From NCBI GenBank assembly GCA_030770425.1, contig JASJFT010000080.1:62001-126000 (forward strand): a stretch of 64,000 bases of DNA. The letters run 5' to 3'. The position numbers and the translations under genes are program-made. Positions 32,525 through 43,483 of the stretch are shown in pieces (within the stretch, counting starts at the first letter, position 1; each line of letters opens with the position of its first letter). The notes beneath the pieces are model-generated. The model ran no database searches. It worked only from the letters and a program-made list of their open reading frames with translations, and was not told the DNA's origin. This DNA comes from Darksidea phi. Lineage: Eukaryota; Ascomycota; Dothideomycetes; Pleosporales; Lentitheciaceae.

Positions 32525-33764
32525 ATGTCTCCCGTCGCGCTCGAACAGGAGGACCACTCCCGCGATGCCGCCTTCAACAAGGCCATGCATGGGAAGTCTT
32601 CCCAGGCACAGGGTGGTATGAGGGCTATGTTCCAGAAGGACAAGGCCGCTCAGCAGGCTGCTGTAGACGAGTACTTCAAGCACTGGGACAACAAAGCCGC
32701 GGAGGAGGAGACTGAGGAGACGCGAAAGGTAAGGAAGATTGACAATTATGCGCGCACCATTTCTGACATCTTGCAGGCCCGCCGAGACGAATACGCTACC
32801 TTGACCAGACATTACTACAACCTCGCCACCGACCTGTACGAGTACGGCTGGGGGCAAAGTTTCCACTTTTGCCGTTATGCGTACGGTGAGCCCTTCTACC
32901 AAGCCATTGCCCGCCACGAACACTACCTTGCGCATATGATGGGTCTCCGTGATAATATGCGGGTGCTCGATGTGGGGTGCGGTGTCGGAGGGCCGGCCCG
33001 CGAGATCGTCAAGTTCTCCAATGTAAATGTGATTGGATTGAACAACAACGATTACCAGATTGAGCGCGCAACGCGGTATGCGGAGAAAGAGGGCCTCTCG
33101 CACAAACTCAAATTCACCAAGGGCGACTTCATGGTATGCGATCCTCTGTCCCTGTACAAATTATATAAGCGCTGACGCGTCTCAGCAAATGTCGTTCCCC
33201 GACAATTCGTTCGACGCCGTCTACGCGATCGAGGCCACGGTACATGCGCCCTCCCTCGAAGGGATATACAGCGAGATTTTCCGAGTTTTAAAGCCGGGCG
33301 GTGTCTTTGGTGTATACGAGTGGCTCATGACGGACAAGTACGACAACGATAATCCCCACCACAGAGAGATCCGTCTCGGTATCGAGATCGGCGACGGTAT
33401 CTCGAACATGGAGAAAATCGATGTGGCGCTCAAGGCCATGAAAGCTGCCGGCTTTGAATTAGAGCACCACGAGGACTTGGCCGACAGGGACGACCCTTAC
33501 CCGTGGTATTGGCCCCTTTCTGGCCAGCTGAAGTATATCACCACCCTCGGCGACCTCCCGACCATCTTGCGTATGACCAAGATTGGAAGGGGTCTAGTGC
33601 ACAGATTCGTGGGCGCTCTAGAAACGATCGGTCTCGCACCGAAGGGTACTCAGAAGACGGCCGACAGCCTCGCCCTCGCTGCGGACTGCCTGGTGGCTGG
33701 TGGCCAGGAGAAACTCTTCACACCCATGTACCTGATGGTTGGCCGGAAACCTGCGAACGCATAA
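32525..33764 (+). CDS. ERG6: Sterol 24-C-methyltransferase (Erg6)
   Basis: Three exons, 32525-32728, 32777-33133 and 33186-33764, give 379 residues; introns are 48 and 52 nt. It transfers a methyl group from S-adenosylmethionine to C-24 of zymosterol/lanosterol-type sterols in ergosterol synthesis, on ER and lipid droplets. Visible signatures are HYYNLATDLYEYGWGQSFHF (sterol-binding YEYGWG), SAM motif I VLDVGCGVGG at ~131-140, GLNNNDYQIERA, FPDNSFDAVYAIEATVHAP, and the FRVLKPGGVFGVYEWLMTD block. The C-terminal sterol methyltransferase domain follows, with PWYWPL. Length is normal for fungal Erg6. An open frame extends upstream of 32525, but the ATG at 32525 (TTCAACATGTC) matches the family start. 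Confidence 0.97.
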
Positions 33765-34328
33765 ACACAGGTTACATGATATGTTCTGATTCTCTTCTGT
33801 CTTTCCTTCTCCGCTTGGACCAATGCATCCACCTTTGGCATCTCGGATCATCGCAAAAGATGTCTGCAGGTTCGCGGATTGGTGCGATTGCGCACATATT
33901 TCAGGCTGCTGCATACTATATGGTTGTAATAGGACGCATTTGTGGGCGAGATGTAGTAATGTTAACGTGGAATGGCGAGCATAGAATAGTAAAAGTAATA
34001 CCTAGATGCTCTTCGAAAGAGCAAAGATAAACCCCATGTACTACCTTTGTTAACCTCAACGCTATTTCTTCAAGCCGGTCAACATGAACTGCAAAGCTGC
34101 AATATCGTCTTGTGGCATAATGGTTGATGGACTTGTCAGTGCCATCGGGCCTTCGGGTGCTCAACGAAGCTAGATAGAGCTTGGACCAACCGGACTCAAC
34201 AGATTGATTGCAACCCGATCGGATCTCCGAAAAGTTTCGACAACCGTCAACACCAACATCTTCACCTCTCACCGGCCATCTCCCGCCTACGGCCCCCCTC
34301 GACCTCTATCCTCCACATCGCATTCGTA
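33765..34328. other. Intergenic region, ERG6 3' side and PDB1 promoter
   Basis: 564 bp. No gene recognised; both flanking genes are on the plus strand. Confidence 0.4.
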
Positions 34329-35753
34329 ATGGCAGCCTCAAGGTTCTTCCGACCGGCCGCCCGCGTGCTGTCAGCTGCCCGGCCAGCACCAGCATTTCGG
34401 CCTGTGTTTCGCGGGACCGCTGCTGTCCCGTCAATCGTGGGGAGGAGAGGATATGCATCATCCGGCAGCAAGGAGATGACGGTGCGAGAGGCCCTCAATG
34501 AGGCAATGGCGGAGGAGATGGAGCAGAACGACAAGGTCTTCGTACTGGGAGAGGAGGTCGCACAGTACAACGGAGCGTACGTCACCATTTATACATCCAA
34601 TTGGACTTCTGAATATCCACTGGAATGCACAACATAGCGAAGGAACAGAGATTGGAGCACCTGTGTCGGAAACGGTGCTGTTCGGTTTAGGAGATGAATC
34701 TTTGCTGATGACATTGCAGATATAAGGTCACAAAAGGCCTGCTCGACCGCTTCGGGGACAAGAGAGTGATTGACAGTCCCATCACCGAGTCCGGCTTCGC
34801 CGGTCTCACCGTTGGTGCTGCGTTGGCCGGATTGCACCCTGTAGTAAGCTGAACTCGAAGCTCTGCACTGACAGCGCCAGTCTAACTCTCGAACAGTGCG
34901 AATTCATGACCTTCAACTTCGCTATGCAGGCGATTGACCAGATCATCAACTCGGCCGCGAAGACACACTACATGTCTGGTGGTATCCAGCCCTGCAACAT
35001 TACCTTCCGTGGACCCAACGGCTTCGCTTCCGGTGTCGCAGCACAACACTCGCAAGACTACACGGCGTGGTATGGAAGCATTCCTGGCTTGAAGGTGGTC
35101 TCCCCATACAGCGCCGAGGATGCGAAGGGTCTGTTGAAGGCTGCTATCCGCGATCCCAACCCGGTGGTGGTCCTGGAGAACGAGTATGAACCCTGATCAT
35201 ATTTGGCAAGATGGCATCTAATACAGCTCCAGGCTTCTCTATGGCCTCTCCTTCCCCATGAGCGAAGCCGCTCAAAAAGATGACTTCGTCATCCCCGTAC
35301 GAATCCTTCAACCACTCCGTTAAACACCAAGCTAACAGCCCTCAGTTTGGCAAAGCCAAGATCGAGCGCCCCGGCAAGGACCTCACCATCGTCACCCTCT
35401 CACGCTGCGTCGGCCAATCCCTCGTCGCTGCCGAACAACTCAAGCAAAAATACGGCGTGGAGGCTGAAGTCATCAATCTCCGCTCGATAAAACCCTTGGA
35501 CGTCGAAGCCATCGTCAAATCAGTCAAGAAGACGGGCCACATGCTCTGCGTCGAATCCGGCTTCCCCTCTTTCGGTGTCGCTTCTGAAATCATGGCTCTT
35601 ACCTGCGAATATGCTTTCGACTACTTGGAGGCGCCCCCAGCGAGGGTCACCGGTGCGGAGGTACCGACGCCGTACGCTCAGAAGTTGGAGGAGATGAGCT
35701 TCCCCACCGAAGAGCTGATAACACAGTATGCGGCGAAATTACTCAGAGTGTAG
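34329..35753 (+). CDS. PDB1: Pyruvate dehydrogenase E1 component, beta subunit, mitochondrial
   Basis: Five exons, 34329-34576, 34720-34843, 34897-35183, 35233-35296 and 35346-35753, sum to 377 codons with stop (376 residues). The first intron is long for this locus (143 nt); the others are 49-53 nt. The first ~44 residues ([20 protein letters not shown]...) are Arg/Ala-rich and acid-free, a typical matrix-targeting presequence. Then come [72 protein letters not shown], the FRGPNG block, and the transketolase C-terminal domain ([24 protein letters not shown]). With the alpha subunit it forms the thiamine-diphosphate enzyme that decarboxylates pyruvate and feeds acetyl-CoA into the TCA cycle. 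Confidence 0.96.
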
Positions 35754-38700
35754 GGCAATACGGTGACGTGATGGATTTGCGTTTGACATTATAGAAAGAT
35801 GGGCGGGTGTGCGCCACGGGGGGATAGCGGTGAGCTAAGATTCAAGCAGAGGGCTATTGAATATGTATCAAAAGCTGCGGGTTCTTTTGTGGGTGTCAGC
35901 GGGTAGCATTTTGCCATGTACAAGTACCCCTTCTAATGCTTCAACTCTTCATAGTTCTTTTGCCCTCTGTGTGAGTAGCGTGGAGCAAATGGATCGGTAA
36001 TCATCCTTTTTCTACTCTTCGCCCCTATTGTTTGATGTCGTCCATGGCTTTCAGACTATACACGGTCGTGTTGCAAGGGCTCATGAAATACCGGCGCTAC
36101 CTACCTCTTTAGGGTAACATTTATGACTACAATATTTCTAGCGCTACGAGTAAGTTCAGGCGGAAATTGTTTTGTTGAGTCTAAAAGTCAAAAGGGTGGG
36201 CCGGGGCGGCAACTCGAGAGTTGTGTCTGTGTCCCCCCTTTTTTCGGTGTGGGTGGCCCGATTACCCAGTCAGTCGCGTTGTGGCGTCGCTTCTTGTGAG
36301 CTGGGTGGTCCACAGGGAGGCTTTGCGTCATGTAACGCAGGTTGCGTACGGGTTTTGAGGGTGCGTACCACACGTGTGGGTCGTGTGGATTTGTATGGGT
36401 GCGTGCGTGTGCGTGTGGAGGGATGTGTTGGGAAAATGGGAACGTGTGGTGGCTTGGTGGATAGTAACAAGATGTGGTGTAATGCTATTTTATCGCTTTG
36501 GAAGCAGCACGAGTACTGATATAGATGGTACATTGGCTGTAACGATGTTTAGACATATTGTTTAATTGCATTTATCCCCGAGAAGCGTATTATGGCTAGA
36601 TATTAGGGGAGATTTGGGTTTGAGCTGTGTTTGTTGAGTGATTGAAGTCCTGAGGCAAGATGTAGGAATAGTAGAGCTGTTGTGACTCGGATGTCCATGT
36701 GCTTGCGAGGTGGCCAAAGACTGCGGCTGATGTATTTTCAGGGTGGGTGCGGCCATACATCTTGTGTGTGTGCTGACGGTTGTTCCGATAGGACAGGGTA
36801 AGATGGCTGTGGGTCAATGCTCGCGGGCAGTGGGCATAGATTTGTACACAGGGTGGGATGTTCCACGTGTGATATTGTATGCATGTCGTGTAGGTCGGAG
36901 ATGACTGAGTAATGGCTCTATGAGAGTTCCTAGTGCCCTACGCTAAATACGGTAGCGTGGCCATCACGCTTGTGGTTGGTAACCTTGCATGAGCTGTTGT
37001 CCTTGACACAGATTCTCGTGAAGGACAAGGGGAAGAAAAGGGATATATGTGGCGTGGACTCAGATGGGGCTGAAGGACTTAAGCCACCGTCCCAACCTTT
37101 TCGATTTTCAGACCATGCGGCTACTGCGAGTTCGAATAGATGCCAGAGGTTCTCCGGACGACATATCCGTCCACAAGAAATTAGAACCTTTCGTGTCAGT
37201 GTGCTTTCGTGGTTTTTGTTAGTAGAAGATCCAATATGTATATGAGTGAGAATGTGGAATTGCTGAAAGGAAGAGGTGAGCACGAGAGTGTCTCTGGCGT
37301 TCGGCGAGGTGGTGTGGGATGGGACATTGGGCCTGCGACCTACAGAAGTAGCGGTATGTCGTACAAGGCGTCTCGGTTAGCCAAACATCCGTTAGCCTGC
37401 AGGAAATGACCTCGTTCTACTTCCACGTGGAGGCACATAGAGGTGCATATCCACGGTGTGTGGCGCGTCCTTCGGAAGAGGCCATCGCTAACGTTCGGTT
37501 ACGCTGAACCTTGATGTTTGACAACGAAACGGAGGGGCCGACTGAAGCCAGAAGGTATGCGCTCAATCTTTGGGCCGAAAATCCCAGCTTCTCCTTTTTT
37601 ATGATTAGAGCTGAACGGGACTATCTATTCTCTAGATCCCTAGACGAACATGAGTTAGGTGCGACGTCACAGCGTCTAGACCGAGCCAGAACGCGGTTGA
37701 GGCGTCACAGCCTTGTGCATCCCGCACTCCACGTGTACCGGCACGATTCGGTTCAGTGAAGATAGGAGGAACAAAGTTCGCCTTTTCCGTACAGATTCCG
37801 CAGGCCCCCTTGTCACCGTCACCCCGAGGGCACTAGCGAAGGTTGAACTGCGGCTTGACGCTTATGGGTGCAATGCGATTGTCCGTTGGTAAGTTGAAGC
37901 TTTACGTTGTTCTCCTGCAGAGACGGCCGACTCGGGTCCAACAAACGCTACACAATCTTCTATGCTGCCAGTACAGCCTCGCACGTAGCCAGTGCGCTAC
38001 AGTGTTCTTGAAGATGATACTACTTGTGTCGAGATATGTCGTCTAAAAAGAAATAGGACGAAAGAACGTTATAGAATACTTGGTCGGCCAGTATCAGAAG
38101 AATGACTTCGGGCAAACCCCAATTTCGGTTTGGTACGTGGGGCGTAGTGCAGCCACCGGCAAGCCGGCCTGTACATCCTGTCGGCATTCCCATGTGTATT
38201 ACACGTGGGTTGGAGGATCTAACCAACACTACCGATGAAGTGGACGCCATGCACAACAGTAGTTGCTGAAGCTAGGTGGAACATTCCAAAGAAAGAGGCG
38301 GCACAGCGTTGTACTAGGTACTACAGGAAAGGGGTTGCTAATGAACCACCCTGTTGGAATCTAGAGTCCGCCACTTCGCCAAAGTAAGCGGCTATGGTGG
38401 CTTGTTGCAGGCAGTTGGAAATAGGACAACTGGTGGTGACGGATAAGAGACGATACTTCAAAGGCTGTTCGTCCGGACGTGGAAAGGCAGGCGTCAGTTG
38501 GCGGGCGTGCTTATCAAGCCAGCTTCTGTTATGGAAGCTAAAGCTGGGCTCGAACTCCCCATCTCGTCTGGGAAATATGGAGAGTTTGGCGTCGACGGAT
38601 GGGTGCACAAGACAACTGGAGCTCGCCGGAGGTCTAGATTACTTCGCACGTGATTGACATTTGGTCAAAAGAGGTCTAGCTGATCGACTAGTGCCTTCAG

Positions 38701-40344
38701 CAATCACCCAACCTGTCGACCGCGGATTCTCTCACCACTCATCGACTCAGAGAGGAGCGCCTGGAACAATGCTTGCGTCGCAAACAATCGCATGAATGTT
38801 GCCGAGCACGGCCAAAATCACGGCGCTGACCGAAAATTCGTGTCAATGTGAGTACCTCAACGCCACTTTGAACAGTTTGGGCAAACAATGGCTTGCAGAA
38901 CCACGAGCAGTGGCGCAGAAGGCTTGCCCAAGCGAAGCTGCACCTCAATTCCTCGCTATTGACGAACGACCAGCACCCTTGGCTGCCGCCATAAGGTCGG
39001 GTGAAATCGAGCTTCAGCATTAGGCATCAGTCGTACGTGTACGCTCGATGCGTGCCGTCTACCAGTAGAAGACCTTAGTGCCGCGCTTGAGGATTGGTGA
39101 TTGCTCGATCTTCGTGATCAGCATGCCAGCAGTACCAAAGATATTCGGGGGGTACACATTCTCAGCAGACTAGCCATTAGAATTTCCCAACAATCCATGC
39201 AATGACCACTTCGCGCGGCCAACCTGCTTGTTTTACAGCAAAAAGCAAGTGTGTACCAATCCTCTCAGAACGATCCGGTCGACCTCTATTGGTTTTGGGT
39301 GCAACCGAGAGTGGTACAATCATCGTACGATTTCCTTTCTGGGTCGACTACTACGTTAAAATTGCTCTACGCCTCTATCGTGGCGTCTGTGCTACGTGAG
39401 TCCTATCCAACCGCCGCATCGGTTTGCAGCACTTACATCGGATTTGTAAATCAGAAGCGCCCTGCCTCTGTAGCTCCATTTGGTTGCTTCGGCGGAGCTC
39501 GGACTGCCACTCGCCTATCTTGACACCGTTGATGCTGCCAAGAAACGTCTGCATTACCTATGCTAGGTTCTTTGGTCTTTGCGCCCAAATCATCCTGTGG
39601 CAATGCCCAACTTCGCTTTACCTGGAGCAACAACCGCCATGAAGCTTCTTTCCAAACTTCATTCGTCTCGTCATTCCATTGGCCGAGTGGAAATTATAAG
39701 CATTCGCAGCATGGCTAGCTCTCTCTATGTGGAGCTATGGGCACCGACCGTGCGACTTCCCGAGTTTCTTCCAGAGTCATTCTCAGCTCCTTGTACGCCG
39801 GTGAGGAATTTTATGGGGTGATAAAATACACAAGGCCTTCCTTGCTCTAGTAAGAGATATTTAGTGAGAAGGCAAAAACAGGATGCTTCTAGCGACACCC
39901 TACCCCATAGTCGAGCTTAAACGCACATCACAATCACTCCCTGTGCCTGCATAAGGCACTTTCCAGGTACTGTCTGGTTTAAAAGCACGACCTCTCGCCA
40001 AATAGCTAGTGTCAAGCGGATCCCCACCTTCACATGCACCTTATACCACCGACTGTTCGCTTGTTTCTATCGATCCTCTATTGTCAACTTCTTGAATTTA
40101 TTGCTCTTTCTTTGGATATGTTGCTCTGATATCCCGTTACGGCGAGCTTAAGGCGCGCCATATATACCGGCACTAGGTTCGTTCGCAGAGAAACCTCTAC
40201 GCTTGACGGGTGAGAACAGAGTGAGGCAGTCCATCACGAGCTTCCAAACACCATTATACTTATTGAGTGGCCATCTAGGCGTCATTATTCCTGCGCAATC
40301 GATGGAAACATCTCGTCCAACCAACGCGATACAAGATATACGAC
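35754..40344. other. 4.6-kb stretch without a recognisable gene
   Basis: It starts with the PDB1 3' UTR. A GT-rich run (GTGTGGGT/GTGCGTGTG) lies near 36360-36430. Scattered frames such as 37511-37759, 38739-39020 (-), 39251-39523 and 39579-39821 show no domain and no convincing exon chain. The last ~350 bp should hold the promoter of the F-box-like gene. Composition is not AT-rich, so strong RIP is not indicated. Confidence 0.5.
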
Positions 40345-41897
40345 ATGACCAACGAAACTCCTTCTCTCCTTGGGCTTCCCCTCGAATTACGGGAAATCAT
40401 ATACAGAGAGGTGCTTTTACAACATGCTCAAGCACCACAGCTACTGCGAGTGTGTCGCGTGGTGTATGCAGAAGCACACAAGTTCCTCTTCCAAAGAATT
40501 CTCATCTTCCAAAGTCAATCAGCCTTGCAAACATGGATTCAAGAGGTGCCTCAAATCTTTCTTCAATACGTTGGTGAGATAGTTATTGAGCTTCAGGACG
40601 TGGATCTTACGCCTCTATTGGTTTCGGTTGCTTCTTCGTCGGTTGACCAGGACAACTCGGTGACACCACCTCATACGTGGGACGTTTACAAAACTGCGCT
40701 TGAGAACCTTCGCCGGGCTTTGGAAAAAATTCCAAACGCCAAGAGGTTCACTATTAGAGCCCATTCCGGACGACAATCATATCTCTATCATGACTTTCTG
40801 GACAAGGTGTTGAAGACGATTGGGGTGGTTTATCCAGGCCTCCGAGAGTTGAGCCTCGACGGAAACATGCACTATCAAACTCTTACATTTCTACGCTCAT
40901 TCAAAAAGTTGAAGTCATTTTCTTTCGATGGCTTCTCCGCGTCTGGAGCTATAGAGACTGCGGAGATACTCTCCAGCCTTCAGTTGACGAACATCTCCCT
41001 TGTTTCGCAGCATGCGCTGCTCACCCCTACACACCACCAACATAGCAGTCTCACTTCTAAGCTAAAATCTTTCAACGGCAGTGTTCTCCGCACAATCAAT
41101 CAACTCGCTTCATTTTCCGTCAATGAACGCTACTCTGCGGCATCATCCGCACTATTTTTCACCTCGGACATCTTGGGCTCTCTCTACAGCCACAGGACTT
41201 TATCCCGTCTCTCAATCTTCCTGTTTCATACTCCAGAGCCGAAAGCGCTTGATGCATTGGAGGATTTCCTCGATAGAAGCTCTTCGATTGAGAGCCTTGA
41301 GCTCGATTGGTCAGGCTTTGACCCAGACGTCTTGGGAAACTACGCTTTACTCTCTAATAGCCTTCAGAACTTTTGGGTCAGAGCGACAAATATGGCAAGT
41401 GCTTTTGATATCCTATGGCACATACTCGACAGCAGAGAAGCAGGAGATGTCCCGAAGCTAAGGCGAGTAGTGCTTGTCAGGCATGCCTTGGTTACTACAG
41501 CGCTAAGTGGCGAGAGGAAAGGCAACACGCCGACAACGGTCAAGGCCAATGGGTCCTCTCGATCAAATGCCGAGATCGAAGAACTACAAGTAAGTGTCAC
41601 ATCGCTACGTTTCATGGTCCTAGAGCAGGTCATCCCCCACACATACTATTAGTTCATACTCCTTGCATATCTAGGAAGACCTGTTAACATGACGTGGCAC
41701 AGAATGACCCAGCTGAAGACGACTCCGACGAGGAGAATGTTGCAAGGGTGAAGAGGGAGTTATACGCTCTTAGGGTGCAAGTGTCATGGCGTACCGAAAC
41801 ATCTTGGTCCAACCCTCGCGCTACTTTCCAAGGACATATTACCACTGGAGCAAGCGTTATCGTGGACAGACACATCACGAGCCAACCGATCTCATAA
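40345..41897 (+). CDS. F-box/LRR-like protein
   Basis: Exons 40345-41589 and 41703-41897, with a 113-nt intron (GTAAGT donor, GGCACAG acceptor), give 479 residues. It opens MTNETPSLLGLPLELREIIY followed by LLRVCRVVYAEAHKFLFQR, the F-box-like layout of fungal proteins. The middle looks like irregular leucine-rich repeats (YPGLRELSLDGN; LKSFSFDGFSASG; SIESLELDWSGFD). F-box proteins recruit substrates to SCF ubiquitin ligases, though many fungal members have no known substrate. Without splicing the frame ends at 41652; the spliced form adds an acidic helical end (NDPAEDDSDEENVARVKREL), which I prefer because of the strong splice sites. It is preceded by a long gene-free region and followed by repeats and the NLR gene. 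Confidence 0.75.
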
Positions 41898-42054
41898 CGA
41901 GCATTTCATGCGAACAATATATGTTCCATGCCCACCTGAAGTACGTATAACGCGTCCACATTGGGTGTGGTGGAACGGTATTGTACCGTTATACAGTAAA
42001 TAGGTTTCCTTGTTATATTCGTTACATAACTATGCTAGCTAACTTGGACTCCTG

Positions 42055-42150
42055 TTGGTAAATATTAATTCGGTTTTGCACAGTGGGAGTCTCTTTTGTA
42101 AGGTCTGCACGAAACACTAGAGGTGCTATACCGTAAATGTATTATTATCG
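42055..42150 (+). repeat. Dispersed repeat copy 2 (partial)
   Basis: Contains TTTTGCACAGTGGGAGTCTC, TTTTGTAAGGTCTGCA, then GAGGTGCTATACC, in the same order as the copy at 55360-55485. It is shorter and more diverged. Confidence 0.6.
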
Positions 42151-42515
42151 TATAGTTATTACCACCTATGGCGTGAGATATTAAAATGTTAACTATAATA
42201 AGGCGATAGAATCACGAAAAACACAGGAGCCAACGTTACGTCACGCCGGGTAATGGCGAAAACGTTATAACGCCGACCCCACTACGGTATACTACGGTAC
42301 GTTGGTTGCTGCGTCGCCGCTGACTTCACTCCGCGCGGAGTCATTCCTAGATCGTCGCAGTTGTAAACTATAGGTCGGGTACGAAGCCTGTAAAGCTGGT
42401 CCAAAGGGCCTTTACATTGTACTGATGCGCCGCTCTTTCGCAATCGCGATGCAGTTCGTAACCCAAAACATGCAGCAAAAAGCCCGAGCAGCCGATCACC
42501 CGAACGCGCATCACC

Positions 42516-42612
42516 GGGTGACATGGGTGACAAAAGTGACGTGGGTGACAAAAGTGACGTGGGTGACAAAAGTGACGTGGGTGACAAAAGTGACGTGGGT
42601 GACAAAAGTGAA
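42516..42612 (+). repeat. 18-bp minisatellite, about 5.3 copies
   Basis: Unit GGGTGACAAAAGTGACGT repeats exactly at 42525, 42543, 42561 and 42579, with a partial fifth unit at 42597 and a variant half unit (GGGTGACAT) before it. The four full units appear identical, so the array is young or homogenised. On the plus strand it reads VTWVTK, on the minus strand SLLSPT or VTFVTH. Confidence 0.9.
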
Positions 42613-43483
42613 ACGCACTGCGATCGACGGGGAAAGAGCATGCCTAGTCGGGTAAGTTGCGGGGCTTCGTGATTGGTGCAACCCTTGGCGGTGGTACTTT
42701 TTGTCACGGGATATGCATGAGCGGTGGTTGATAAGGACACTTTTTTGGATTTAGAGCTGGCCGATGGAGCTGTAGATGGGGAGAGAGAAATGTGGTGCAG
42801 GGGAATAGATATATACACGTCTACGTTTGTTTCTTCCAAGGAGGTGGTTCACGACAAGGCGTCTAATACAGCATGTGTCGATGTCAACAAGCAATTTGAC
42901 AGGCCATCGCTCCTTACTATCCTCCCACCGCGGCCGGCCGCGGTCCGACGAGGCGTATTGCATTTCCAAAGTACACTACTCAGTGGGACCAGTGCGCTGG
43001 ACGACTATAATCAACAGGCTATCGTGTGGTGGATAAACGTTCGCTTGTCCCAACAATAATACAGAGCGCGATACTTATTCCGTCAATCAACGCACACGGG
43101 ACACTGTGGAAACCCTGATTCCTGCGATGCAGAACGCAAATCGCCACCCGCAAGGCTGCACCGTAGCCTACCCTATCAATTCGGCTGCGTGCGTCACGCC
43201 GGGCCGTGCATTACGCGAGGCAAAACAGCGTACCGTGTCTCTGCTCTCTCCGTGTCTGCCTAGGAGGCGCTGCCATGATTGCCAGAGCCATGATAGTTGG
43301 CAGCCGGCGATATTGTAGAACGGAGACGCTGCGTCCTCTTGTTACGACTCACCAACGTGGCTATGCTATGGCTGGGGCTGTGCTGAACGCGCGATTTATT
43401 AGAGGCCGAAAACACTAGTGCGCCTCTGGAATTCAACTGGAGTCGTTCAATATTTTTGCTCTCACACGAGGTGCTAGTCGACC

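Larger units (their letters stand above)
41898..43483. other. AT-rich and repeat-bearing spacer between F-box-like and NLR genes
   Basis: Contains AT-rich DNA at about 41990-42240, a dispersed-repeat copy and a minisatellite (both listed separately). The minus frame 42282-42839 and plus frame 42425-42655 stay open mainly because the 18-bp unit has no stop in these frames. I do not call a gene. Confidence 0.5.

Noticed and set aside
42516..42612. CRISPR-like array
   Set aside because: Units are directly adjacent with no unique spacers, so it is a minisatellite; the genome is eukaryotic.
42282..42839. 185-codon minus-strand frame across the minisatellite
   Set aside because: Kept open by the 18-bp repeat, which has no stop; the non-repeat parts show no recognisable domain.
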